Shown here: in pieces, positions 56,103 through 62,751 of the stretch
How the letters are laid out: every line of letters begins with the position of its first letter
Position numbering within the stretch: the first letter of the stretch is position 1
IMG/VR virus record: IMGVR_UViG_3300022188_000008
Location: 31,306-95,305 of that record
Reading direction: 5' to 3' (one strand)
Length of the DNA: 64,000 nt
Source of the DNA: a virus
Notes under the pieces: model-generated
What the model was told of the DNA's origin: nothing
The model's input: only the letters and a program-made list of their open reading frames with translations
Databases searched by the model: none
Position numbers and translations under genes: made by a program

Positions 56103-56722
56103 ACCAGACAGAGAAACATCACGTCAGGAACACCACCCAAGGGCTGAAGATGGTGTGTCGGAAGCTCACCAAGGCTAGAAACAAGCACCAAGAGTCGGCA
56201 AAGGAAATAAACGATGCCATCTCAGATATTGAGTTTTTTGCAAGGAGGCTAGAGAATAGCATGAAGGGACGGGCACAAGAAAAACACATTGCAGTTTTCA
56301 ACCGGTACAGCGATCTTGAGTTGCTAACCATGCTGCTAATCGGAGAAGCGGAGGGAGAACCCTGGGAGAGCAAGGTGGGGGTTGGACTCACGGTCAGGAA
56401 CAGGGTCTTGACGAGAAAGAAGTACTTTGGCTTGGGATGGCGGGGCGTTATGTTGGCGACAACGTCTAGCGGGGCACCGCAGTTCTCTTGCTTTGCATCG
56501 AAATCTAGAATTAAGTCTATGATTACTCACTGGAAGAAACAAGATGTACTTTGGCAAGAACATCAAGGTATTGCGCTAAACGTATACTTGGGGCTGTTTA
56601 GGGATTTTGTTGGTAATCCTCTTTACTATCATGCAGTTGGATTTAAGCCCCGTGGTTGGTGGTTGAAATTAAAGAAATTAGGTAGGTTTGGAAATCATAT
56701 TTTTTATACAGAAAAGTCTTGA
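56099..56722 (+). CDS. SleB/CwlJ-like cell wall hydrolase (endolysin)
   Basis: 207 residues. The N-terminal 70 are a coiled coil. LELLTMLLIGEAEGEPWESKVGVGLTVRNRVL carries the catalytic glutamate region of the SleB family, followed by QFSCF and LYYHAVGF near the C-terminus. It cleaves the glycan strand of peptidoglycan as a lytic transglycosylase in characterised relatives. DNA composition changes from GC-rich to AT-rich at about 56,490-56,510 within the gene, a probable recombination point. No signal peptide, so a holin would be needed. Confidence 0.8.
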   Translation: MNQTEKHHVRNTTQGLKMVCRKLTKARNKHQESAKEINDAISDIEFFARRLENSMKGRAQEKHIAVFNRYSDLELLTMLLIGEAEGEPWESKVGVGLTVRNRVLTRKKYFGLGWRGVMLATTSSGAPQFSCFASKSRIKSMITHWKKQDVLWQEHQGIALNVYLGLFRDFVGNPLYYHAVGFKPRGWWLKLKKLGRFGNHIFYTEKS

Positions 56723-56771
56723 TTTTTATAAATTAATATGTTAAGCAATCATCGAAGTAATAAATAAGGAA

Positions 56772-56856
56772 GGAATAGCAATTATGAGTGAAGGAATGAC
56801 AAGTTATATAAACGACAATAACTCAGATAAACTGAGTTTTTGTGCTATTCCTTCTT
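56772..56856 (+). other. Structured 3' region before the late terminator
   Basis: AAGGAATAGCA (about 56772) can pair with TGCTATTCCTT (about 56841-56853), and ACTCAGATAAACTGAGT forms an inner hairpin. A 65-codon reading frame crosses the region but also runs through the terminator, so it is not called as a gene. This could be a 3' UTR stabiliser or a small RNA. Confidence 0.45.
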
Positions 56857-56860
56857 ACAG

Positions 56861-56898
56861 CCCTCTAAGCATCACTCACTTAGGGGGTTTTCTTTTTT
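56861..56898 (+). terminator. Main late-operon terminator
   Basis: CCCTCTAAG pairs with CTTAGGGGG (with one G-U) around CATCACTCA, followed by TTTTCTTTTTT. Located 139 nt after the lysin stop. Confidence 0.85.
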
Positions 56899-56979
56899 CT
56901 ACACATACCCTACTATCTGGTATCCCCTCTAAAGGCTTTGAGGATATAACTATATCTCTTTTGAGATATATTTGTATAT

Positions 56980-57186
56980 GAGCCGAGGCTGGCGTCTCCT
57001 CGCTGGAAAAGTGGCGCTACCCAGATTTGACCTTCAGGAGGTCACCCCGTCCTGGTGCTGGTAGGCAGGGGATAGGCTGGGGATTCGTTGTTGGGGGTAT
57101 GCAACAACGAATGGCCGGTAAAGCCAGACCTGGGCGGTCACACCACCCCAGTTCAGCCCGAGGAGGGCTGATTCCGACGATGGCTC
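56980..57186 (+). ncRNA. Compact GC-rich multibranch structured RNA (about 207 nt)
   Basis: A closing stem GAGCC/GGCTC (56980-56984 with 57182-57186) encloses: CGAGG/CCTCG (56984-56988 with 56998-57002), TGACCT/AGGTCA (57028-57033 with 57039-57044), CCCC..CCT/AGG..GGGG (57045-57053 with 57063-57071), CTGGGG/CCCCAG (57077-57082 with 57146-57151) with a perfect 11-bp hairpin inside (57083-57093 with 57102-57112), and CAGCCC/GGGCTG (57154-57159 with 57165-57170). It is strikingly GC-rich amid AT-rich DNA. Short frames on both strands lack ribosome binding sites. Strand is inferred. An omega-RNA-like (HEARO) relic is one idea among others. Confidence 0.65.
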
Positions 57187-57230
57187 CATACGGTAGAAAA
57201 AAATCATAATTTTTCATAATAATCAAATTT

Positions 57231-57246
57231 CATAATTTTTGTTATG
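57231..57246. promoter_or_regulatory. CATAATTTTTGTTATG palindrome
   Basis: Copy of the dispersed element, with partial copies immediately to the left (57204-57221). It lies between the compact RNA and the AT-rich palindromic segment. Confidence 0.45.
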
Positions 57247-57299
57247 ATTTTTCTCATAATGTAGAAAACACTTATGCCATCCCAGACATAACGTCTAAT

Positions 57300-57335
57300 A
57301 TATAAATTTCATAATAATTATTATGAAATTTATAT
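57300..57335. repeat. 36-bp perfect palindrome
   Basis: Perfect dyad centred between 57317 and 57318; the left arm includes ATAAATTTCATAATAA. It contains the CATAAT element on both arms. It can form a cruciform, or an 18-bp hairpin in RNA. Confidence 0.9.
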
Positions 57336-57341
57336 TATATA

Positions 57342-57542
57342 GGAACTATCTCTCTTATGTACTATTACTAGGTATAATATCTGGTAATAGTATATAGGGG
57401 GATAGTTCCTCTGATTCACCACCGGTAGAGATCTACCACTATTATGATAAATTATGAAATCTAGAATCATGATATCGTTAGATATCGTGATAGTAGATGA
57501 GATAATCAAGATATCTACAGATATGATGATATCTTGATAAGA
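57342..57542. other. AT-rich hairpin cluster at the convergence of transcription
   Basis: GGAACTATC and GATAGTTCC (about 57342-57410) close an arm that holds ACTATTAC/GTAATAGT. Next come ATCATGATATC/GATATCGTGAT (about 57466-57492) and ATCAAGATATC/GATATCTTGAT (about 57507-57540), each with 11-bp stems. No gene is seen between 56723 and 57695. The cluster may block converging polymerases, be an origin, or encode another RNA. Confidence 0.5.
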
Positions 57543-57695
57543 TGTTACAGATTAAGAGAGATAATGTGTAGTTATTACCTGTTATTATGAATTTATTATG
57601 ATTTTATATATATTAGACGTTATGCCAGTTATGAAATAACGGAGATTTAGATAGAGAATTTTTTCTGTTTGGTATTTTCATTATAATGGCTATTT

Positions 57696-58013
57696 TTATT
57701 TTGCAGCAGATTGTATCCATCTTTTATATTTTTCTAATTCTAATTCAACTCTAGTTTTTAACTTGGTGATATCAGAAGCTGTTAAATTATATTTATTCCC
57801 ACCAATTGATTTCAATATAAACGTATCTTTGTATATTCCTCGTTTGAATTTATTGAGTATATTATTAATAGTCTCATCTACAACATTAAAATGTATATAA
57901 ATGGTATATCCTAATGGTGATACCCAACCATCTCCAGTTTTATTTACTGAAATATGATAATTTATATTGTTTGAATTACAATATTTTATAACTTCAGTTA
58001 ATTCCCTTTTCAT
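57696..58013 (-). CDS. Hypothetical protein
   Basis: 105 residues; AAAAGGAACTAATAGGCT precedes the ATG. Mixed alpha/beta with an N-terminal helix (LTEVIKYCNSNNINYHIS) and a basic C-terminal helix (TRVELELEKYKRWIQSAAK). Last gene of the leftward right-hand block. Unknown. Confidence 0.55.
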   Translation of the reverse strand: MKRELTEVIKYCNSNNINYHISVNKTGDGWVSPLGYTIYIHFNVVDETINNILNKFKRGIYKDTFILKSIGGNKYNLTASDITKLKTRVELELEKYKRWIQSAAK

Positions 58014-58041
58014 AGCCTATTAGTTCCTTTTTTAGAATTTT

Positions 58042-58057
58042 CATAATTTTTGTTATG
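58042..58057. promoter_or_regulatory. CATAATTTTTGTTATG palindrome
   Basis: Same element as at 42300 and 57231, located in the gap between the genes at 58053 and 58013 and overlapping the end of the former. Confidence 0.45.
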
Positions 58058-58409
58058 ATTTTTTCTTAGAGGAAAAGAAACTTAATGTGATAATAGCACC
58101 ATCATCATCTATATATGTTAAATAAAGATCTAAATCAGTTATATCTTTCCAGCTAAATTCCTTTCCTTTAGTTGTTATTAGTTTAATTTCTTTCACAGAT
58201 TCTTGTCGTATATCTCTACTTGGGAACGTATATAGGTCTTTCCTCCAGATTGGTAATTCATGTGTGTTTTCTTTCCAGAATTTATCTAAATCTTTTTTGG
58301 CTTTTCTGGCATGTCTCAAAAACAATAAATTTGCAATAATACATATTAAAGCCCATACTAAAACTCCAACTATAACAGCCATCACTACTTTATGATATAT
58401 TATAAGCAT
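58053..58409 (-). CDS. Membrane-anchored hypothetical protein
   Basis: 118 residues. Transmembrane helix at residues 8-31 (VVMAVIVGVLVWALICIIAN), then a basic stretch (RHARKAKKDLDKFWK) and a cytoplasmic alpha/beta domain (EIKLITTKGKEFSWKDITDLDLYLTYI). AAGGGATAAAA upstream. Unknown role. Confidence 0.6.
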   Translation of the reverse strand: MLIIYHKVVMAVIVGVLVWALICIIANLLFLRHARKAKKDLDKFWKENTHELPIWRKDLYTFPSRDIRQESVKEIKLITTKGKEFSWKDITDLDLYLTYIDDDGAIITLSFFSSKKKS

Positions 58410-58411
58410 TT

Positions 58412-58579
58412 TTATCCCTTGTTATAAGATTTAGGAATGTATGTATTATTATAGTCCTTCTTCAGGAACTTGTAGATGATGAATACCTTATTATTTTCAT
58501 GTATTAGATATTTGCTCCATAAGGGGTCTGATAATAAGTCCCTGAAGAGGTTTTTATGTATTTCTATTCTAGCTTTCAA
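58412..58579 (-). CDS. Small hypothetical protein (55 aa, TTG start)
   Basis: Reads MKARIEIHKNLFRDLLSDPL ... ending YIPKSYNKG. GGAGGATGTA precedes a TTG; no ATG is available. It fills the space between two genes on the same strand and overlaps the upstream one slightly. Mainly helical. Unknown. Confidence 0.5.
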   Translation of the reverse strand: MKARIEIHKNLFRDLLSDPLWSKYLIHENNKVFIIYKFLKKDYNNTYIPKSYNKG

Positions 58580-58916
58580 TACATCCTCCTTCCAGCCACC
58601 TTAATAAATTAGCCCCCTCTTTTATACATTTTATCCCCCCGATATCTCTAAAAACACAACAACATTTCCGTTCTCCAATAATCTCCCATTTATCATCTAT
58701 CCATTCCCATGCGATTCTATTCATTTTGCAAAGTTGGCATACTCGAAGAAGAGGAAAGCATTGCCTTACAGACAAAAGCAGGATAGGCTTACGATAAACC
58801 AAGCTATTTATATTTCTCATGTAACCCCAAAATCTAGTTATATACCTGCCGTCCTAAAGTGCTAGCCATACCCATTGCATTTTACCTACTGATTTCAGCT
58901 TTTTATTTATTTTCAT
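58569..58916 (-). pseudogene. Paralogue of 61151-61483 interrupted by an in-frame amber codon
   Basis: AAGGAGTCTGAA precedes an ATG at 58916 and the frame reads KLKSVGKMQWVWLAL, TAG (58854-58856), then DGRYITRFWGYMRN and on to VCQLCKMNRIAWEW ... LLRWLEGGCIES. The paralogue at 61151-61483 has RSIAKMQWVWLALEED ... VFCRMHYWHSQW ... LWAWLERGC, so the frame is homologous on both sides of the TAG. The 20-bp DNA at 58861-58880 is shared with 61427-61446. Either a fresh nonsense mutation, reinitiation at the ATG at 58820 (83 residues), or stop read-through. Zinc-type cysteines are retained. Confidence 0.65.
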
Positions 58917-58979
58917 TTCAGACTCCTTAACTAATAATTGAGTTGTAAATTTTACTTCTCAGGATAGCATTATTGATTA

Positions 58980-59462
58980 TTATTTTTCTATTAAATATAT
59001 CTCTCCACCACATATAGGACATTGATATACTCTCTTTCTTAATTCTGCTAAGATTTTGGGATGTATTATGTGATCTATCCTAACTCTTTCTTTATCATCT
59101 TTGTTCTCTTCGAACCAATCAATAAATAGTTTCTCATCACCACTAAAAGAGAAAAAAGCTATAAATCCATGACAACCATATTTGATATATACTTTCTCTC
59201 TTTCTATTATGAAATTAACAGTACATCCATTTGGATGTAGCTTTGTAACGCTTAATAGCACGTCTTCTAATGTTCTTTTTTCTTGCAGGACTATTTTTCT
59301 TTCTTTTTTATTTTTGATAGATTCGAGATATTCTTCCCTCAGTTCTCTAGCTTTAAAGGCTTTTCGGGCTTCTTCTTCAATTTCCATCATATCTCTGGGA
59401 TATTTTAAAAGATCTTCATTATCTGCTGGTTCTAATAGCATATCTTTTGGTTGTATTTTCAT
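58980..59462 (-). CDS. Hypothetical protein with C-terminal zinc knuckle
   Basis: 160 residues; AGAGGAGTACAGAAT upstream. Acidic helical N-terminus (EEEARKAFKARELREEYLESI), a central beta part (CTVNFIIEREKVYIKYGCHGFIAFF) and the terminal CPICGGEIYLIEK. Unknown function. Confidence 0.6.
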   Translation of the reverse strand: MKIQPKDMLLEPADNEDLLKYPRDMMEIEEEARKAFKARELREEYLESIKNKKERKIVLQEKRTLEDVLLSVTKLHPNGCTVNFIIEREKVYIKYGCHGFIAFFSFSGDEKLFIDWFEENKDDKERVRIDHIIHPKILAELRKRVYQCPICGGEIYLIEK

Positions 59463-59484
59463 ATTCTGTACTCCTCTTCTCTAT

Positions 59485-59796
59485 TTAACTCTTTTCCTTC
59501 CAGTTATTCCATTTTATTTCTGCTAATTCCCATCCTAAATCAAGCGTTAAGAAGAAACAGCATCTCCTACCTATATAACCTAATTCGCAGAATAGGCATT
59601 TTTCATAATTATCTTCCTCATTATTCTCTATCAGAAATTGCTGCAAATCATATGTGCCTTCTTCATAATTTTCATAGTTCTCATTTATGAACCGATGCAT
59701 CCTTAGCTTTGCTATAGAGCAGAAAGGATTATGCTCTTTTACAATGTACCCATCAAAAGCCATTCCAACTATCGACCAAAAAATATCATTTTGCAT
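59485..59796 (-). CDS. Hypothetical protein with Cys cluster
   Basis: 103 residues. CLFCELGYIGRRCC is a likely metal site; the N-terminus has WSIVGMAFDGYIVKEHNPFC. Ends WELAEIKWNNWKEKS. Ribosome binding site AAGAGGAATAGT. Similar in style to the neighbouring WxL/CxxC proteins. Confidence 0.55.
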   Translation of the reverse strand: MQNDIFWSIVGMAFDGYIVKEHNPFCSIAKLRMHRFINENYENYEEGTYDLQQFLIENNEEDNYEKCLFCELGYIGRRCCFFLTLDLGWELAEIKWNNWKEKS

Positions 59797-59815
59797 ATAC
59801 TATTCCTCTTTTTTA

Positions 59816-60268
59816 TTAAGGATTTGGTTCAAAAAATTCAATAACGATATAAGTTGCTTTGGGGGCTAATTCTTTGAATTCCTCAAAAGTAAATCCCGAG
59901 TATGGGTGTGGATGCCAGCTTTCTCTATTAAAACTCAGTTTAATATTTTCTATATTTTTCCACTCCCATTCTACGTTTCCTTCTTTAGTAGTTACTTTCA
60001 TAGATACATTCCCATCAGAAATTTCGGCTTCTGCACTGTCTCTTCCTTCTTCACCAGATTCATTATTCGCTGTAAGCTCTAATTTCCTACCTAATTCTTT
60101 TTCAGCTTTTGCCAACAAATACCTTGTATATGCTAATTCTTTGGCTAGATCTTTTGGGTTGTAATCAAATTCTTTTAATTCAATATCTCCTTCAGATATC
60201 GAAAGGTTTTCAAATTTAGAAGCATGTAACAAATAAGAGTTTCTGTTAAAAATACATGGTTTAGGCAT
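59816..60268 (-). CDS. Hypothetical protein
   Basis: 150 residues; AGGAGGAGTATAAA upstream. Helical middle (LAKELAYTRYLLAKAEKELGRKL), then strands (NVSMKVTTKEGNVEWEWKNIENIKLSF). HPHPYSGFTFEEFKELAPK lies near the end. Not recognised. Confidence 0.55.
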   Translation of the reverse strand: MPKPCIFNRNSYLLHASKFENLSISEGDIELKEFDYNPKDLAKELAYTRYLLAKAEKELGRKLELTANNESGEEGRDSAEAEISDGNVSMKVTTKEGNVEWEWKNIENIKLSFNRESWHPHPYSGFTFEEFKELAPKATYIVIEFFEPNP

Positions 60269-60284
60269 TTTATACTCCTCCTAT

Positions 60285-60674
60285 TTACAATATTCCTTCC
60301 TTCTTCAGACGTATTAAATCATCTGGGCTAACTTTATCCAACAATTTCAGCAAATCTTGTATCTCTGTAGCATTCTTATTTGCAGAAATCTCTTTTTCTA
60401 ATTTTTTATGTAGCTCTTCTATCTTATATTCATATTCTATTTTTTGTGTTTCTAATTTTTCAATTAGAGGCTCTATAAATTCTGTAAGTAAATCACAGTC
60501 TACAGAAGCATACATAGAGCCGTCTTTATAAAAATATATAGGCCATAACCCATCACTTCTTATTTCTGAGGGAACAATTATCTTTCCTCTATACTCAGAC
60601 TTGTATTTCTCATTTGCAGTCATGTTGTAATCTATAGCTTCTCCTTCTTTCAGGTATATAATGTATTCACCCAT
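60285..60674 (-). CDS. Hypothetical protein with C-terminal coiled coil
   Basis: 129 residues; AAGGAGGATTAAATA upstream. Beta-type N-terminus (GEYIIYLKEGEAIDYN; YRGKIIVPSEIRSDGLWPIYFYKDG) and a coiled coil (FIEPLIEKLETQKIEYEYKIEELHKK) ending LDKVSPDDLIRLKKEGIL. Overlaps the upstream stop by one base. Confidence 0.55.
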   Translation of the reverse strand: MGEYIIYLKEGEAIDYNMTANEKYKSEYRGKIIVPSEIRSDGLWPIYFYKDGSMYASVDCDLLTEFIEPLIEKLETQKIEYEYKIEELHKKLEKEISANKNATEIQDLLKLLDKVSPDDLIRLKKEGIL

Positions 60675-60988
60675 TATTTAATCCTCCTTCTTGTTAATAA
60701 AATGGCTAATCCTTGTTTATATTGTATCATTTGTAGAATGTTTAATTCATACATGTGTCTCCATTGATTCAACATTGTCTGCAACTTTGTGGTATTTCCA
60801 GTTATGATTTTATATTCAACCTTTTCTTGCTGTTTGATATTGCTATTCATAACAACCATCAATGCCTCCATTTTAGGATCTAATTGTTGATACTTTTCTT
60901 CTACAGGATAATGTTTACATCCAGTAATGTAACCATTCTCAGTATCTATGATTTCTTTTCCACAAAATTCACAAATGAAACTACTCAT
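60674..60988 (-). CDS. Zinc-finger-type hypothetical protein
   Basis: 104 residues. FICEFCGKEIIDTENGYITGCKHYP gives a C2-C-H zinc site at the N-terminus; the remainder is helical (LQTMLNQWRHMYELNILQMIQYKQ). Upstream TAAGGATAAAGA. Unknown target. Confidence 0.6.
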   Translation of the reverse strand: MSSFICEFCGKEIIDTENGYITGCKHYPVEEKYQQLDPKMEALMVVMNSNIKQQEKVEYKIITGNTTKLQTMLNQWRHMYELNILQMIQYKQGLAILLTRRRIK

Positions 60989-61158
60989 TCTTTATCCTTA
61001 TAAGGCTCAATTGTTAGTGTCCTGAATAGAGAACCACAACTTCTACATCTATACCTGAACCACAGTGGAAGACCAAATTCATTATGGTCCTCAATATCTA
61101 TACTTTTACAGATAGAACAAATAATAATGTCATTGTCTTTTATTTTTCGTTTAATCAC
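60985..61158 (-). CDS. Small zinc-ribbon protein (57 aa)
   Basis: Reads from a GTG: IKRKIKDNDIIICSICKSID, then WFRYRCRSCGSLFRTL. CSIC and CRSC about 20 residues apart form a clear zinc ribbon. GAGAGGGGGT lies just upstream; the gene overlaps both neighbours by a few bases. A DNA- or RNA-polymerase-binding role is possible for such ribbons. Confidence 0.6.
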   Translation of the reverse strand: MIKRKIKDNDIIICSICKSIDIEDHNEFGLPLWFRYRCRSCGSLFRTLTIEPYKDKE

Positions 61159-61483
61159 ACCCCCTCTCCAACCAAGCCCACAGTTTTGTTATAATTTCAT
61201 CACTACAGTATCTATCCAAAACACAACTACACCCTGCAAACTTGTAACCTTCTCTTTTATCTGCCCATTGACTATGCCAGTAGTGCATTCTGCAAAAGAC
61301 ACAATCCCTACTGGTGCGGAAAAAGCGTAAATGAGCTTCAGAAACTAGATTGCTATAAAAAAGAAAATCCCACCAGGGAGCTTTATTTGCATTGACAAAT
61401 TTTCTCCAGCGATGGTCTTCTTCTAACGCTAGCCATACCCATTGCATCTTAGCTATTGATCGTAAACATCCAGTATTTCCCAT
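61151..61483 (-). CDS. Hypothetical zinc-type protein, intact paralogue of 58569-58916
   Basis: 110 residues: RSIAKMQWVWLALEEDHRWR, then CVFCRMHYWHSQWADKREGYKFAGCSC and LWAWLERGC. Start at MGNTGCL is supported by the matching N-terminal length of the paralogue. Cysteine spacing suggests one zinc site. Starts inside the end of the upstream gene in another frame. Confidence 0.6.
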   Translation of the reverse strand: MGNTGCLRSIAKMQWVWLALEEDHRWRKFVNANKAPWWDFLFYSNLVSEAHLRFFRTSRDCVFCRMHYWHSQWADKREGYKFAGCSCVLDRYCSDEIITKLWAWLERGCD

Positions 61484-61748
61484 TACGCATCTTCTCCCAT
61501 TCTTCTTGCAATTCCAAGAACTTCTTCACAACATCCTTACAATCACACTTTTCACATACAAATGGATTTCCGTGCTTGAAGCCTGTACCATTCAGGTATA
61601 CCCATCTGGCTACATCGCCCTCCTTGAAAAAGCGACCACACAGCCCACACCTGAAGTATCTACCATCACGATATCCTCCCCAAGGACGCTTCAGGTCTTC
61701 TTTGGTGACCACAAAGGGCTTTTGGTTGGTGAAATCTCGTTTACTCAT
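61449..61748 (-). CDS. Conserved phage zinc-type protein (PWGGxR..RCGLCG family)
   Basis: 99 residues. LKRPWGGYRDGRYFRCGLCGRFFKEGDVARWVYLNGTGF and NPFVCEKCDC fit a family of short phage proteins with this arrangement (from memory), binding zinc through CGLC and CEKC. Unknown function. Confidence 0.68.
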   Translation of the reverse strand: MSKRDFTNQKPFVVTKEDLKRPWGGYRDGRYFRCGLCGRFFKEGDVARWVYLNGTGFKHGNPFVCEKCDCKDVVKKFLELQEEWEKMRNGKYWMFTINS

Positions 61749-61969
61749 CTTCTTTTCTCCATCTTTTTAGGAGCATTAAATAATAGGCCATACAACGCCA
61801 TCAATTTAGGACGAATTTCTGCTATTGTAGAATCGAGTCTGTTCAAGTGTTCTAATGCTTCATCCCATTTTTGCTCATCTGCCGCAATGCTCATACTGCT
61901 AACTGTGGAGCTTGCTTTGGTAATTAGCTTATCTGTTTCGTCTAATAATTTGCTGATTTCATTCTTCAT
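61745..61969 (-). CDS. Small helical protein
   Basis: 74 residues from MKNEISKLLDETDKLITKAS; GGAAGAAGAAG precedes this ATG inside the end of the upstream gene. Heptad-like helix throughout (EQKWDEALEHLNRLDSTIAEIRPKLMALY), basic tail. Unknown. Confidence 0.55.
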   Translation of the reverse strand: MKNEISKLLDETDKLITKASSTVSSMSIAADEQKWDEALEHLNRLDSTIAEIRPKLMALYGLLFNAPKKMEKRR

Positions 61970-62414
61970 CTTCTTCTTCCAGCCCTGGCGGTAGCTCGCC
62001 CTTGAAGGGGGCGACCTCGTCAAAAACACACTTTCCTTTGTCTTGATAGTGACACCAAAAACGCTCACCATCCTTTTGCCAATATCTAACTAGAACCCAA
62101 TATCCGCCTCTAACTCTTCCCCAAACCCACTCGTTTCTCTTCGGCTTCCAAGGCCGAGGTGGAAGGTTCTTCGGGTCGAGGACATCTACTGGGGCATAGA
62201 GGAAATAAGGCACTTTATCCGAATGGTGTATAGTTCCATTTCGTGTGATTTCTACTGCTTGTTTAGCATCGTCTGAGACAACCCATATAGGATAGAAATC
62301 ATCACTTAAATTCCCACGATCTACAGTCCTTACTGTGTATTCTTTATTACCTTCTAAAAAATTGTACAACTTATCCCCAACCTGTACATCTGCTAAATAA
62401 GATTTATCACTCAT
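61959..62414 (-). CDS. Hypothetical protein with SH3-like repeats and acidic tail
   Basis: 151 residues; AAAAAGGAGAAAAGTA upstream. VQVGDKLYNFLEGNKEYTVRTVDRG and NEWVWGRVRGGYWVLVRYWQKDGERFWCHYQD look like small beta-barrel (SH3/KOW-like) units. The C-terminus is strongly acidic (GLEEEDEE). Unknown. Confidence 0.55.
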   Translation of the reverse strand: MSDKSYLADVQVGDKLYNFLEGNKEYTVRTVDRGNLSDDFYPIWVVSDDAKQAVEITRNGTIHHSDKVPYFLYAPVDVLDPKNLPPRPWKPKRNEWVWGRVRGGYWVLVRYWQKDGERFWCHYQDKGKCVFDEVAPFKGELPPGLEEEDEE

Positions 62415-62454
62415 TACTTTTCTCCTTTTTTAATATTACTCTTTATTTCATTTA

Positions 62455-62751
62455 TTATGGTTTCAACTTCATTAAAGCATAAAATTCTGGATTTAATATT
62501 CTTGGTATAGCCTCAAGAAAGAAAATAAGCATAAATGCAAAAGTGAAAACTCCAAAAATTGTTAAAAGCACAGTAATTATACAACTATCTTGCTCTTTCT
62601 TCTTTCCCCATAATAATGTCATAATGAAAGCAGATAGGAAGATAAAAACCCCTATTCCTGAGATCCATACTTCTATCCAAGTTTGGTGTATTGCTAATTT
62701 CCAAGCCTGTGGAGCAAATTCTTTAAGCCATTGTATTACTTCTTTATCCAT
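62455..62751 (-). CDS. Small membrane protein, two transmembrane helices
   Basis: 98 residues. Hydrophobic segments at about residues 26-48 (WIEVWISGIGVFIFLSAFIMTLL) and 57-82 (SCIITVLLTIFGVFTFAFMLIFFL), with a short charged loop (WGKKKEQD) between. AAAGGAGAGGGTA upstream. It is in an early-type gene block, so a lysis role is less likely. Confidence 0.62.
   Translation of the reverse strand: MDKEVIQWLKEFAPQAWKLAIHQTWIEVWISGIGVFIFLSAFIMTLLWGKKKEQDSCIITVLLTIFGVFTFAFMLIFFLEAIPRILNPEFYALMKLKP

Noticed and set aside
56784-56981. 65-codon frame after the lysin gene
   Set aside because: It runs through the strong terminator at 56861-56898 and a long-range stem, and the product has no plausible features.
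57017-57226. Short frames on both strands over the GC-rich island near 57.1 kb
   Set aside because: No Shine-Dalgarno; Gly/Pro/Arg-rich translations come from the GC-rich stems. The structured-RNA reading explains the sequence better.
58569-58916. Genome-wide reassignment of TAG to an amino acid
   Set aside because: TAG is the normal stop of several genes here (for example at 25164, 36493, 48059 and 52944), so the single in-frame TAG is a local event.
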